Counted from the first letter of the stretch, positions 30,029-39,594 are shown. The stretch is 64,000 bases of DNA from Arthrobacter crusticola (GCF_004357995.1 NZ_SMTK01000002.1:496001-560000); one strand, 5' to 3'. Notes: generated by a model not told the origin, from the sequence alone. Translations and numbers: made by a program.

Positions 30029-33000
30029 TTCTGCTTGACCTCCGCGTTACGGCCGTCGTCGTAGCCCACAACGGCGCCCGCTATCTCCCCACCACCCTTG
30101 ATGCCCTCGCCGGCCAGAGCCGCCCGGTCGACTTCAGTGTCGGCGTAGACACCGGCTCCACCGACGATTCGGCGTCGATCCTTCAACTGGGCCTTCCCGT
30201 CGGCGCGCCTGTAGTGGGCTCGCCGGCGCGGGCCGGGTTCGGGGCCGCCGTCAGGACGGCCGTCGCGCAGATACCCCAGCGGAAGGCCGCCGCGGAGGGT
30301 ACGGAGAACCAGGACTGGCTGTGGCTGCTGCATGACGACTCGGCACCCGGACCCACGGCGCTCGAGGAGCTGCTCCTGGCGGTCGAGCGCGCACCGTCGG
30401 TGACGGTCGCGGGGACCAAGCAGGTGCACTGGGACAACCCGCGGGAACTCCTTGACGTCGGGCTCTCCATCAGCCGGTGGGCTGAGCGGCTCACCCTCAT
30501 CGACGTGGACGAGCACGACCAGGGCCAGTACGACGCCCGCAGCGACACCTTCGCCGTGAACTCCGCCGGGATGCTCATCCGCCGCGACGTCTGGGACGCC
30601 CTGGGTGGATTCGATCCGGCCCTGCCGGGCGTGGGCGACGACATCGACTTCTGCTGGCGCAACCGCCTCGCCGGGCACCGGGTGGTCGTGGTGCCGGCCG
30701 CCGTGATGCGCCATGCCTCCTCGCGCGGGACAGGGCCCGTCGGCAGCAGGGCCGCGCGCCGGGCGGAGGTCTTCCTGCGGCTCAAGCACGCCCCGCTGTG
30801 GCAGGTGCCCTTCCTCGCCATTGGCGCAGTGCTCGGTGGTGTCGGCCGGCTCCTGCTCGGACTGCTCGCCAAGGATCCCGCCCACGGAACGGGGCAGCTC
30901 CTGGCAAGCCTCGCCGCGGCGCTTCGTCCGGTGGTCCTGACCAGGGCCCGGCGCGGCGCCCGGCGGACCCGGCGGCTCCCTCGGGGCGTCGTGCGCCCGC
31001 TGCTCACTCCACGCCGCGAGGTCTGGGCGCACCGCCGCTCCGTCCTTGAGGCGTTCACCGCCCGCGGAGCCGTGGCCGGAGGAGGCGGCACGGGAGCCGT
31101 TCCCGAGCAGGACGTGCCGGCCGGTGACAGCAATGACGATTTCGCCGCGCTGGCCGCGCCCGGCCGCGCCTGGGTCGGAGCGGGGGCTCTCGCCGCCGCG
31201 GCCGTGCTGCTCGGTGTGTCCCTGCTGGCCCTCCGCTCCTGGATCGGCGCCCCATCCCTGGCCGGGGGAGCGCTGCTTCCCCTTCCGCCCACGCCGGGGG
31301 AGATCTGGGAGAAAGCCTCTGCCTGGTGGGTGCCTCTGGGCTCCGGTGCGCCCGGGCACGGAAGCCCCTTCTCCTACCTGCTCTGGGCGCTTTCGGCGCT
31401 CGGGCTGGGGAACCCCAATGCGGCGCTCGTGACCATCCACCTGCTCGCGCTGCCGTTGGCCGGGCTCGCCGCGTGGTTCGCCGCGGGCGCGCTCACCCGT
31501 TCCCGCGGGCTGCGGCTGTGGGCGGCGTTCTTCTGGGCCGCGGTGCCGGCCCTGCAGGTCGCCCTCGGCAGCGGCAGGCTCGGCGCCCTGCTCGCACACC
31601 TCCTGCTGCCGCTCGTGCTCCTGGGCCTGGTCCGTGCCGTCGGCGCCGCCGCCTCGGCACCCTCGGCGACGGGTGAAGTCCGGCTGCGGCCCGGCACGAA
31701 CGGGACTCCCAGCTGGACCGCCGCCGCAGCGGCCGGCCTACTCCTGGCCGCCGTCACCTCGGCGGCGCCCTCCCTGCTGCCCGCCGCCGTGCTCGGTATC
31801 GCTGGAGCGTGCCTGATCCTGCGCCGGAGGGCCCGGACCCTCTGGTGGTCGTTGCTTCCTCCCCTCGTCCTTGCCCTGCCGGTCGCCCTCTCCGTGGGGC
31901 TCGAGCCCCGCGGCCTCCTCGGGGACCCCGGGGTGCCGCTTCAGTTTTCCGCCGCCGCGGCCTGGCAGCAGGTGCTGGGTTACCCGGTGTCCTTCGACGC
32001 CCTGGCCGCCCCGGCCGGCGTCCCGGCCGCCGGGCCGTGGGCCCTGGTCGCCGCCCTCGTCGTGGGAGCGCCGGCCGTCCTGCTCGCCGCCGGCGCGCTG
32101 TTCTCCGGGCGTCGCCGGCCGGCAGCGCTTTCCGCGTGGGCCGTCGCCCTCCTGGTGCTGGCCTCCAGCGCGGCCTCGGCGCACCTGCCCGTCGCCGCGG
32201 GCCCGACCTCCCTCATTCCGCCGTTCCCCGGCCCCATGGTCTCGGCCTTCAGCCTGGCCGTGCTCGCCGCCGCGCTTCTCGGCGCCGACCGTTTCACTAG
32301 CTCGATGCCGGCCACCGGCGGGCGCCGGCGCGGGGTCCGGCCCCTGCTGGTGGCGGGGGCGGTCGTGCTGGCCCTCGGTCCTGTCGTCAGCCTTGGGCTG
32401 TGGACCCTGCCCCACGTGCTCACGACGCCGGCCTCCGGGACGGCGGCACCCGCCTCCGCCGGTGCTGCCACCGCGGCGAACGGGACTGCGGACACCTCTT
32501 CGGACGGCAGGGCGGCGGCCTCCAGCACCCGGTTCGGAACCGACGTCCAGATCTCAGCCAGCCCGGCCCGGACACTGCCGGCGACCGCCGCCGACCGCGG
32601 CAACGGACCGGACCGCACCCGGACCCTGGTGCTCCGCCGGACGGAGGAGGGCGCCATCGATGCCGCCCTGGTCCGCGGCGGCGGCACCACCCTCGATGCG
32701 CTGTCCCCGTTGTATGCGGCCCGCGCCGTCCAGGGCTCCCCGGGGGCGGCCGACGTGCGCGGCGACGACGATGCGACGGCGACACTCCGCACCTCCGTCG
32801 CGGCGATCACCGGGGGAACCGGCATCGACCCGCGGGAGGACCTGCGCACACTTGGCGTCGGCTATGTCGTGCTCCGGCAGAGCGGAACGGCAGCGGAGCT
32901 GCTGGCCGGGCAGCTCGACTCCGTCCCAGGCCTTGCCGCTGTCGGCAGCACACCCTCCGGCTGGCTCTGGCGCGTCGTGCCGCCGGCAACACCGGCCGGC

Positions 33001-33555
33001 GTCGAGGACGCCGGTGCGCAGACCGCGCGGGTGCGCATCCTCGATGCCTCAGGCAACGCGGAGGCACTCGTTCGCTCCGGCCCGCTCACCGTCGACGCCG
33101 ACATCCCGTCGGGGTCGGAGGGCCGCACGCTGGTGCTCGCGGAACGGGCCGATCCGGGCTGGAAGGCCACCCTCAACGGTCGGGTCCTGGACAGCCAATC
33201 GACCGGATGGGCCCAGACCTTCGCGCTGCCCGCCGCCGGCGGCGAGCTCGAGGTGAGGTTCGTCAGCCCCTGGCAGCCCTGGGTCGAGGCCGGCCAGGCC
33301 GCGGTCCTGCTCATCACGCTGCTGCTCGCGCTGCCGCTTCCGACCCGTCTGAAGCTGTCGCGCCTCCCCGCGGCGGCGCGTCCGGAGCACGGGCGGCCCC
33401 CCGCTCCGTCGGGCCCCCGACGGGGAGGGCGTTCGCCGGAGGAACCCATGCGGCACCGGTCCGGCTCCCTGCACACAGGAGCCGACCGCGGTGGGGACCA
33501 GCACGGGACCGGACCCGGTCTCGTGGGATCGAATCCTGGAAAGACGAAAGCATGA
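30028..33555 (+). CDS. Giant family-2 glycosyltransferase with polytopic membrane domain
   Basis: About 1175 residues if read from 30028. The N-terminus is a GT2 domain (AVVVAHNGARYL, GVDTGSTDDSA, and LLHDDSAPG near residue 102, then DDIDFCWRNRLAGH). At least ten membrane helices follow from about residue 380, an extracytoplasmic beta-rich region, and a last helix near 1091. It probably makes a surface polysaccharide from polyprenyl-linked donors. No ATG, GTG or TTG occurs in frame before 30214, which would delete the nucleotide-binding strand. ATT at 30028 overlaps the whiB stop as TGATT; CTG 30031 is the other option. The stop overlaps the DUF5719 start (ATGA). Confidence 0.85.
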   Translation: MLLDLRVTAVVVAHNGARYLPTTLDALAGQSRPVDFSVGVDTGSTDDSASILQLGLPVGAPVVGSPARAGFGAAVRTAVAQIPQRKAAAEGTENQDWLWLLHDDSAPGPTALEELLLAVERAPSVTVAGTKQVHWDNPRELLDVGLSISRWAERLTLIDVDEHDQGQYDARSDTFAVNSAGMLIRRDVWDALGGFDPALPGVGDDIDFCWRNRLAGHRVVVVPAAVMRHASSRGTGPVGSRAARRAEVFLRLKHAPLWQVPFLAIGAVLGGVGRLLLGLLAKDPAHGTGQLLASLAAALRPVVLTRARRGARRTRRLPRGVVRPLLTPRREVWAHRRSVLEAFTARGAVAGGGGTGAVPEQDVPAGDSNDDFAALAAPGRAWVGAGALAAAAVLLGVSLLALRSWIGAPSLAGGALLPLPPTPGEIWEKASAWWVPLGSGAPGHGSPFSYLLWALSALGLGNPNAALVTIHLLALPLAGLAAWFAAGALTRSRGLRLWAAFFWAAVPALQVALGSGRLGALLAHLLLPLVLLGLVRAVGAAASAPSATGEVRLRPGTNGTPSWTAAAAAGLLLAAVTSAAPSLLPAAVLGIAGACLILRRRARTLWWSLLPPLVLALPVALSVGLEPRGLLGDPGVPLQFSAAAAWQQVLGYPVSFDALAAPAGVPAAGPWALVAALVVGAPAVLLAAGALFSGRRRPAALSAWAVALLVLASSAASAHLPVAAGPTSLIPPFPGPMVSAFSLAVLAAALLGADRFTSSMPATGGRRRGVRPLLVAGAVVLALGPVVSLGLWTLPHVLTTPASGTAAPASAGAATAANGTADTSSDGRAAASSTRFGTDVQISASPARTLPATAADRGNGPDRTRTLVLRRTEEGAIDAALVRGGGTTLDALSPLYAARAVQGSPGAADVRGDDDATATLRTSVAAITGGTGIDPREDLRTLGVGYVVLRQSGTAAELLAGQLDSVPGLAAVGSTPSGWLWRVVPPATPAGVEDAGAQTARVRILDASGNAEALVRSGPLTVDADIPSGSEGRTLVLAERADPGWKATLNGRVLDSQSTGWAQTFALPAAGGELEVRFVSPWQPWVEAGQAAVLLITLLLALPLPTRLKLSRLPAAARPEHGRPPAPSGPRRGGRSPEEPMRHRSGSLHTGADRGGDQHGTGPGLVGSNPGKTKA

Positions 33556-35354
33556 GCGGCGGAACCGACAGGGGAACCGGGAACGGACGCACCGGGGACG
33601 AAGAGCCGGGGCGGTCCGCCCCGCAGGACGGACTGACTCAGGAGGTACCCCCGCAGGAGGTAGCCCCGCAGGAGGTAGCCCCGCAGGAGGGGCTCACGGA
33701 GCGCGAACCCGCCTCCACCCAAGCATCCTCCGCCGCAGGCGCGTCGGCCGTCCGGATTCCGCGCCGGCGTGGACTGCAGGGCCCGCCCGGAGCCGTGGCC
33801 GCGGTGCTGGTACTCGGAGCCACGGTGGCGCTGGCCACCGGCGCCCTGATTCCCCGCCCGGCGGCCGACGCCTTCAGCTACGACATCCCTGGAACGGCCG
33901 TGCCCGCCGGGGACTACACGGCCGTCTGCGCCGGACCGCCGCGGCTGCTCGGAGTCGATGCCGGAGGCATCGACCCGGAGTTCAGCCCCGTCTCCAAGTC
34001 GGCGAAGACCCGAGTCAGCGCCATGGTCCTGGGCGACCTCTCCGGAGCGCTCCCGGGCAGCGACCTTTCCCCCCTCAGCGGCGGCGACCCGCTGGCAGTG
34101 CTCGCGACGGGACCCGCTGAGGGCGAGGAGGCTGCCCCTCCGGCGAGCAGCGACTCCAGCGGGCTGACCAGCCGGACCGCCGGAGTGGCCGGCGGCACGG
34201 CTGTTCAGGATGCCTCGGTGTTCCGGGCCGAACCGCTCGGTGCGCAGACTCCGGTGGCCGGCGCCATGTTCAGCTACACGGCCCGGGACGGCGACCTGCG
34301 CGGGCTCGCCGCCGCCCCGTGCCAGGCGCCCTCGAATGACCTGTGGATCCTCGGGGCCGACACTACCGTTGGCTCCACCTCGGTGCTTCTCCTGTCCAAC
34401 CCCACCCAGACCCCGGCCACCGTCGACCTCGAACTCACCGGCGCCGAGGGGCCGGTGGAAGCCTCTGGTGGTACCGGGCTGCTCGTGCCGCCCGGCCAGA
34501 CCCGCCAGCTGGTCCTTGGCGGGCTCGCGGCCGGCCAGGAGCAGCTCGCGGTGCGGGTCCGCAGCACCGGAGGCCGGATCACCGCCTTCGTCCAGCAGAG
34601 CGTGCTGCGCGGGCTCACTCCCGGCGGGGTGGAGCTGCTGACACCGACCGCCGGCCCCGCGGACACCCAGGTCCTTCCCGGGGTGGCCATCCAGGATGCC
34701 GCCACCGCGCGGCGCATCCGGGAGCAGAAGGGGTACGAAGGGGCCGCTCCGGCCCTGCAGGTGCTGGTGCCCGGCACCAGCGACGCCGTCCTCGACGTGG
34801 TGGTCCTCGGCCCCGACGGAGAGCTGACCCTCGACGGCGGCGGGGTCGTCACGGCCCGGGCAGGAGCGTTGACGACGCTGCCGCTCGATGAGCTGCCGGA
34901 AGGGAACTACACCGTCGCCATCAGCGCCGATGTTCCGGTCTCGGCGGCCGTGCGGGTCAGCCGGGGGACAGGCCCGGGCAAACCCGTCGACCAAGGGCTC
35001 GCCGTCGCCGCGGCGCGGATCGGCGGAGATTCAAGTGTCGTCTTCGCCGACGGCACTGACGCCTCCCTGGTCTTCGGTTCACCGTCGGGCCGTTCAGAGG
35101 TGAGCGTGACAGGTATCCGTGCCGACGGGACCCTTGGCACCCCGAAAATCTTCAACCTCGCCGGCGGCACCTCGGTGGCCGTGACTGCCTCGGACCTGAT
35201 GAAGGGGGCCGCCGCGGCGGTCATCAGCGCCACGGGGGATCCCGTGTACGGAGCCCAGGTCAACACCCTCTCCGACGCCGCCGGCATCTCGGTGAGCGCC
35301 GTGCCGCCCGGAGCCACAGGACGCGAGAGCATCCCGATCGTCCTCGGGTACTGA
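33552..35354 (+). CDS. DUF5719 single-pass surface protein
   Basis: A 600-residue protein. A cytoplasmic N-terminus of ~78 residues carries the repeat PQEVA three times (residues ~30-46). One membrane helix follows (about 81-100) and then a large extracytoplasmic part rich in Gly/Ala/Thr, with beta-sandwich character and repeated segments such as VSAAVRVSRGTG. Function unknown. Its strict coupling to the GT2 gene (overlapping stop and start) suggests a partner in making or displaying the GT2 product. The family occurs at this place in many actinomycetes. Confidence 0.85.
   Translation: MSGGTDRGTGNGRTGDEEPGRSAPQDGLTQEVPPQEVAPQEVAPQEGLTEREPASTQASSAAGASAVRIPRRRGLQGPPGAVAAVLVLGATVALATGALIPRPAADAFSYDIPGTAVPAGDYTAVCAGPPRLLGVDAGGIDPEFSPVSKSAKTRVSAMVLGDLSGALPGSDLSPLSGGDPLAVLATGPAEGEEAAPPASSDSSGLTSRTAGVAGGTAVQDASVFRAEPLGAQTPVAGAMFSYTARDGDLRGLAAAPCQAPSNDLWILGADTTVGSTSVLLLSNPTQTPATVDLELTGAEGPVEASGGTGLLVPPGQTRQLVLGGLAAGQEQLAVRVRSTGGRITAFVQQSVLRGLTPGGVELLTPTAGPADTQVLPGVAIQDAATARRIREQKGYEGAAPALQVLVPGTSDAVLDVVVLGPDGELTLDGGGVVTARAGALTTLPLDELPEGNYTVAISADVPVSAAVRVSRGTGPGKPVDQGLAVAAARIGGDSSVVFADGTDASLVFGSPSGRSEVSVTGIRADGTLGTPKIFNLAGGTSVAVTASDLMKGAAAAVISATGDPVYGAQVNTLSDAAGISVSAVPPGATGRESIPIVLGY
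33639..33691. repeat. 15-bp tandem repeat x3.5 in the DUF5719 gene
   Basis: Units read caggaggta followed by cccccg or gccccg, in frame, encoding QEVxP. Every unit contains the Shine-Dalgarno core AGGAGG. Confidence 0.85.
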
Positions 35355-35375
35355 GCCTCACCGCAAGGGTCACCG

Positions 35376-35401
35376 CGGCGCCGGACCGGAGGCCGGCGCC
35401 G
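35376..35401. terminator. Hairpin between convergent DUF5719 and zincin-like genes
   Basis: CGGCGCCGG pairs exactly with CCGGCGCCG across an 8-nt loop, followed by GAAAAG on the plus strand. Probable bidirectional terminator. Confidence 0.55.
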
Positions 35402-35415
35402 AAAAGCGCGGCCGG

Positions 35416-35910
35416 TCAGGCCTGGGAGCGCCCGTAGGCGGGGTCAACGGCCTCCGGCGCCATGCCGAGCAGCTCGGCGGCCTGCTCGACGACGACGTCG
35501 TGAACCAGTTCGTTGACCGGCATCACGCCCTTTGCCGCCATCTCCACCGGGTGGCGGTACACGGTGATCGCCGCCGGACGGCCCGGCGCGGCCGGCGTCA
35601 CCGAGCCGAGCAGGTCCCGTATCTTCTCCCGGGTCAGGTCCTCGAGCCCGTCGGGGATCTCCTGGACGATGATCTGAAGGTCCTGGATCCGCTCGCCCCA
35701 GAGCCGCTCAAGGCGCTGGGCCGATTCCATCACCCAGTCATCGAACCGCTCCGCCCGCGTCCGGAAGCCCGGCAGATGCGACCCGATCAGGTCCCCCCGA
35801 AGGCCCCTGCCACGCCGGTTCCTGCGGCGCTCGAAATAGGAACGGCCCCCTCGGGGCGCCGCCGACTCGGCGCCGGAGAGGTTAACCGAAAATGTTGAAG
35901 CATCCCGCAT
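35416..35910 (-). CDS. Zincin-like metallopeptidase-family protein (motif degenerate)
   Basis: A 164-residue protein of the minimal zincin family found next to DUF3499 in actinomycetes. The core reads DLTREKIRDLLGSVTP, then ITVYRHPVEM, and ends in VNELVHDVVVEQAAELLGM. Classical members have HExxH followed by a third ligand; here the site reads H137-D138-x3-E142, so the standard zinc motif is missing. A basic extension (RRRNRRGRGLRG) precedes the domain. It may be non-catalytic or use another metal geometry. Start ATG 35910 follows a -10 box by 6 nt. Confidence 0.8.
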   Translation of the reverse strand: MRDASTFSVNLSGAESAAPRGGRSYFERRRNRRGRGLRGDLIGSHLPGFRTRAERFDDWVMESAQRLERLWGERIQDLQIIVQEIPDGLEDLTREKIRDLLGSVTPAAPGRPAAITVYRHPVEMAAKGVMPVNELVHDVVVEQAAELLGMAPEAVDPAYGRSQA

Positions 35911-35916
35911 GGTAGA

Positions 35917-35922
35917 ACTGTA
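35917..35922 (-). promoter_or_regulatory. -10 box of zincin-like gene
   Basis: TACAGT, 6 nt before the ATG at 35910. Confidence 0.5.
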
Positions 35923-36012
35923 TGCCCATCGCACCCCCGATGCATCCATCCGGCTGCCCGCCGCGGCGGTGCTCCCGGAGTTTGACTCCGGCAGCGGGTA
36001 GGCTTGCCGATC

Positions 36013-36396
36013 GTGGGATCCCTCCGTTCATGCTCTCGTTCCGCGTGCCAGCGCCCTGCCTACGCCACGCTCACCTACGTCTATGCCGACTCGACCGCCG
36101 TGCTCGGCCCCCTGGCGACCTATGCGGAGCCGCACTGCTACGACCTGTGCGCCCAGCACGCCGAAACCCTGACGGTGCCCCGCGGCTGGGAAGTGGTCCA
36201 CCTGATGCTTCCCTCGACGCCCCCCGGGCCGAACCCGGACGACCTGCTCGCTTTGGCCGACGCCGTCCGCGAGGCCGGCGTCGACCGCGCCCCGGAGCCC
36301 GGGCAGGTCTCCCAGCGCTCGAGCCGGACCCCCATCGAGCCGCCCGCCGAGGGCACCGGACCGCGCCGCGGACACCTGCGCATCCTCAAGGAATAG
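36013..36396 (+). CDS. DUF3499 cysteine-containing protein
   Basis: A 127-residue protein of unknown function conserved in actinobacteria. Cys7 and Cys12 (SCSRSAC) plus His41, Cys42, Cys46 and His49 (HCYDLCAQH) look like a structural zinc site. The central TYVYADSTAVLGPLATYAEP is the family hallmark. GTG 36013 was chosen because it places the first Cys at the usual distance; TTG 36004 is possible. A TAGGCT hexamer ends 8 nt upstream. It is divergent from the zincin-like gene. Confidence 0.8.
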   Translation: MGSLRSCSRSACQRPAYATLTYVYADSTAVLGPLATYAEPHCYDLCAQHAETLTVPRGWEVVHLMLPSTPPGPNPDDLLALADAVREAGVDRAPEPGQVSQRSSRTPIEPPAEGTGPRRGHLRILKE

Positions 36397-36483
36397 GCGC
36401 ACCTCCTGAGGGTTTCCCGCCTCCACCGGCCCGGCGGTAGGCTGGACGAAGGCCTGCATCCCCTCTCCAGAAAGCTGTAATCC

Positions 36484-36693
36484 ATGGCACATCTGTCCAA
36501 GCAGCTGCTCGAGGTGCTGCGCTGCCCGGTCACCGGGGCCGCCCTGGTGGAGCGGGACGGCGTCCTGGTCTCCGGGGAGTCCGGACCCGACGGGCTCCGG
36601 CGCACCTACCGTCTCGAGGAAGGCATCCCGGTGCTCCTTGCCTCCGAAGCACAGACAGCGGCATCCGATGCCGCCCATCCCGGCACACGATGA
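36484..36693 (+). CDS. Trm112-family small zinc-ribbon-like protein
   Basis: A 69-residue protein with [15 protein letters not shown] and [15 protein letters not shown], the two conserved blocks of the Trm112/YcaR family. Only one Cys (Cys14) of the zinc knuckle remains. Eukaryotic Trm112 activates methyltransferases; bacterial roles are open, although the neighbouring ahcY recycles the methyltransferase by-product. Its stop lies just before the ahcY ribosome binding site, so the two are probably an operon. Confidence 0.88.
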   Translation: MAHLSKQLLEVLRCPVTGAALVERDGVLVSGESGPDGLRRTYRLEEGIPVLLASEAQTAASDAAHPGTR

Positions 36694-36701
36694 GGAACCC
36701 C

Positions 36702-38201
36702 ATGACCTTCGATTACAAGATCGCCGACATCTCCCTCGCCGAGGCCGGCCGGCACCAGATCCGCCTGGCCGAACACGAGATGCCCGGGTTGATGGCGCTG
36801 CGCCGCGAATACGCCGACTCGCAGCCGCTCAAGGGGGCGCGCATCGCCGGCTCCCTGCACATGACCGTGCAGACCGCCGTCCTCATCGAAACCCTCATCG
36901 CGCTCGGCGCCGAGGTGCGCTGGGCCTCGTGCAACATCTTTTCCACCCAGGACGAGGCGGCGGCCGCCGTCGTCGTCGGTCGGGGCACGGTGGAGGAACC
37001 GGCCGGCGTGCCCGTGTTCGCCTGGAAGAACGAGACCCTCGAGGAATACTGGTGGACCGCGGCCCAGATCCTCACCTGGCCCGGCCAGGCCGAGGGCCTC
37101 GGCCCGAACATGATCCTCGACGACGGCGGCGACGCCACCATGCTCGTACACAAGGGCGCCGAGTTCGAGGCCGCCGGGGCCGTCCCGGCGAACCCGGCCG
37201 ACAACGACGTCGACTACTCCCACGAGTACACCGTGTTCCTCGACGTGCTGCGCAGCACCATCGACACCGAACCCGGGAAGTGGACGGCGATCGCCGCCGG
37301 CATCAAGGGCGTCACCGAAGAGACGACGACCGGCGTGCACCGCCTGTACCAGCTGGCGGCACAGGGCAAGCTGCTGTTCCCGGCGATCAACGTCAACGAC
37401 TCCGTGACCAAGTCGAAGTTCGACAACAAGTACGGGATCCGGCATTCGCTGCCCGACGGCCTCAACCGCGCCACCGACGTCCTTATCGGCGGCAAGGTCG
37501 CCGTCGTGTGCGGATACGGCGACGTCGGCAAGGGCGCCGCCGAGGCGCTGCGCGGCCAGGGTGCGCGCGTGATCGTCACCGAGATCGACCCGATCTGCGC
37601 GCTGCAGGCCGCCATGGACGGCTACCAGGTGGCAAGGCTCGAATCCGTGCTGGCCCAGGGTGACATCTTCATCACCACCACCGGCAACAAGGACGTCATC
37701 ATGGCCTCCCACATGGCGGGCATGAAGCACCAGGCGATCGTGGGGAACATCGGCCACTTCGACAACGAGATCGACATTGCCGGCCTCGCGAAGGTTCCCG
37801 GGATCACCCGGATCGAGATCAAGCCCCAGGTCCACGAGTGGGTCTTCCCGGAGGACGCCGCCGCGGGCACCGGAGCGCACTCGATCATTATGCTCTCCGA
37901 GGGGCGCCTGCTGAACCTCGGCAACGCCACGGGGCACCCGTCCTTTGTCATGAGCAACTCCTTCGCCAACCAGACCATCGCGCAGATCGAACTGTTCACC
38001 AAGGTGGGGCGCGAGGACGCGGACGGGTCACAGGTCTACGACAAGCAGGTCTACGTGCTGCCGAAGATCCTCGACGAGAAGGTCGCCCGGCTGCACCTGG
38101 GCGCGCTCGGCGTCGAACTCACCGAGCTCACCAAGGCCCAGGCCGAATACCTCGACCTCGACGCCGCCGGCCCGTACAAGACCGACCAGTACCGGTACTG
38201 A
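36702..38201 (+). CDS. ahcY: Adenosylhomocysteinase (S-adenosylhomocysteine hydrolase)
   Basis: A 499-residue NAD-dependent enzyme that splits S-adenosylhomocysteine into adenosine and homocysteine. The NAD-binding motif is [18 protein letters not shown], with the family blocks [32 protein letters not shown] and the C-terminal KTDQYRY that reaches the neighbouring subunit. Start ATG 36702 has GAGGAA four bases upstream; ATG 36690 overlaps the Trm112 stop but lacks such a site. Length fits the bacterial form with the ~40-residue insertion. Confidence 0.97.
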   Translation: MTFDYKIADISLAEAGRHQIRLAEHEMPGLMALRREYADSQPLKGARIAGSLHMTVQTAVLIETLIALGAEVRWASCNIFSTQDEAAAAVVVGRGTVEEPAGVPVFAWKNETLEEYWWTAAQILTWPGQAEGLGPNMILDDGGDATMLVHKGAEFEAAGAVPANPADNDVDYSHEYTVFLDVLRSTIDTEPGKWTAIAAGIKGVTEETTTGVHRLYQLAAQGKLLFPAINVNDSVTKSKFDNKYGIRHSLPDGLNRATDVLIGGKVAVVCGYGDVGKGAAEALRGQGARVIVTEIDPICALQAAMDGYQVARLESVLAQGDIFITTTGNKDVIMASHMAGMKHQAIVGNIGHFDNEIDIAGLAKVPGITRIEIKPQVHEWVFPEDAAAGTGAHSIIMLSEGRLLNLGNATGHPSFVMSNSFANQTIAQIELFTKVGREDADGSQVYDKQVYVLPKILDEKVARLHLGALGVELTELTKAQAEYLDLDAAGPYKTDQYRY

Positions 38202-38313
38202 GGCCGCCGGCACGCCGATCGTTGGCAGTTCGTAACCGTTCCTGCGTGGCGCGGCGGGCCCCGGCACGTAAGATCGCACTTCGGCAGCATTCTTCAAGGA
38301 ACGGGTTGGGCGT

Positions 38314-39594
38314 ATGACGCAGTCAGCTGGGCAGGGCGGATCGGGCCGGCACGCAGGGAAGGCCGTGGCGATCGCCGTCGCCGGCCTCCTCGTCGTCGGC
38401 GGCGGGGTCGGACTGGCGGTCGCCTCGCCCTGGGACGATTCCCCCAGTGAGGCCGGGCCGGGCCCGTCCGCGCCGGCCGGCGCGAGCTCCACCCCGGCCG
38501 AGCCCGCGCCGACCACCGCGCCCCCGGCGCGCGACGTCACGGTGAATGCCGTTCCGGCCGACGGCGCCGCCGCGGTCAACCCGGTCACCGTGGCCGAGGT
38601 CAGCGCACGCAACGGCAGGATTTCCGACGTCACCCTGGAGCCGGTCACCGGCGGCGCCCCGGTCAACGGGACGCTTTCGGCGGACGGCACGAAGTGGACC
38701 GCGGGGGAGCGGCTGGCGTTCAACACCCAGTACGCGTTCACCTACACGGTGAGCGATACCTCCGGAGGCAAGACGACCCGGGAACAGACCTTCTCCACCG
38801 TCGAACCGGCCAACGAGGCCGACGCCGCCCTGTACCCGCTCGACGGAACCACCGTGGGCACCGGCCAGCCGCTGGAGATCAACTTCAGCGAGCCGGTGGT
38901 GAACAAGGACGCCGTCGAGAAGGCCATCAAGGTCACGAGCACCAGCGGACAGCCCGGAGCGTTCTACTGGCTCACCGACACCAAGGTGCGCTACCGGCCC
39001 CAGGAGTTCTGGGCCCCCAACAGCACCATCACCGTGGACATGAAGCTCTTCGGCGTGGACTTCGGCAACGCCATGATCGGGAACTTCGACCGGACGTTCA
39101 CCGTGAAGACCCACGACACCCGCCTCGCGGTCGTCGATGACAAGACCAAGACCATGAACGTCTATATCGGCGGCAAGCTCCAGCGCACCTTCCCGGTCAC
39201 CCTCGGCACCAAGGAATGGCCCTCCACGGTGGGCTACCACGTGGTGATGGAGAAGTACGAGTCGACCAAGTTCACCGCCGAGTCGATCGGGCTGAAGCCC
39301 GGCGACGACGCCTACTACCCGCCCACGGTGGTCAAGCACGCCAGCCGGCTGAGCAACGGCGGCGCCTTCGTCCACGAGGCGCTGCCCGCCGCGCAGGTGG
39401 CCCTCGGCTCGATCAACGTCTCCCACGGCTGCGTCGGGATGTCCCCGGAAGGGGCGAAGTACTTCTACGACAACTTCGGGCCCGGGGACGTGGTGCAGAT
39501 CCTCAACACCAACTACGGCCCGATGTACGTCCACGACGGTTTCGGCGACTGGAACCTGTCCTGGGAGGACTACGTGAACGGCACCCGGCAGTAG
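38314..39594 (+). CDS. L,D-transpeptidase (YkuD fold) with Ig-like domains
   Basis: A 426-residue secreted or membrane-anchored enzyme that makes 3-3 peptidoglycan cross-links. A signal anchor spans residues ~14-38, followed by a Pro/Ala-rich linker. Two Ig-like domains then occupy about 70-260, as in mycobacterial LdtMt2. The catalytic YkuD domain follows, with His371 and Cys373 in SHGCVGM. The position after Cys-Val is Gly where many members have Arg or Asn. A TAAGAT -10-like box and AAGGAA lie upstream of ATG 38314. Confidence 0.93.
   Translation: MTQSAGQGGSGRHAGKAVAIAVAGLLVVGGGVGLAVASPWDDSPSEAGPGPSAPAGASSTPAEPAPTTAPPARDVTVNAVPADGAAAVNPVTVAEVSARNGRISDVTLEPVTGGAPVNGTLSADGTKWTAGERLAFNTQYAFTYTVSDTSGGKTTREQTFSTVEPANEADAALYPLDGTTVGTGQPLEINFSEPVVNKDAVEKAIKVTSTSGQPGAFYWLTDTKVRYRPQEFWAPNSTITVDMKLFGVDFGNAMIGNFDRTFTVKTHDTRLAVVDDKTKTMNVYIGGKLQRTFPVTLGTKEWPSTVGYHVVMEKYESTKFTAESIGLKPGDDAYYPPTVVKHASRLSNGGAFVHEALPAAQVALGSINVSHGCVGMSPEGAKYFYDNFGPGDVVQILNTNYGPMYVHDGFGDWNLSWEDYVNGTRQ

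Noticed and set aside
36702-38201. SAH riboswitch upstream of ahcY
   Set aside because: The gene follows the Trm112 stop by only eight bases, leaving no room for a leader element.
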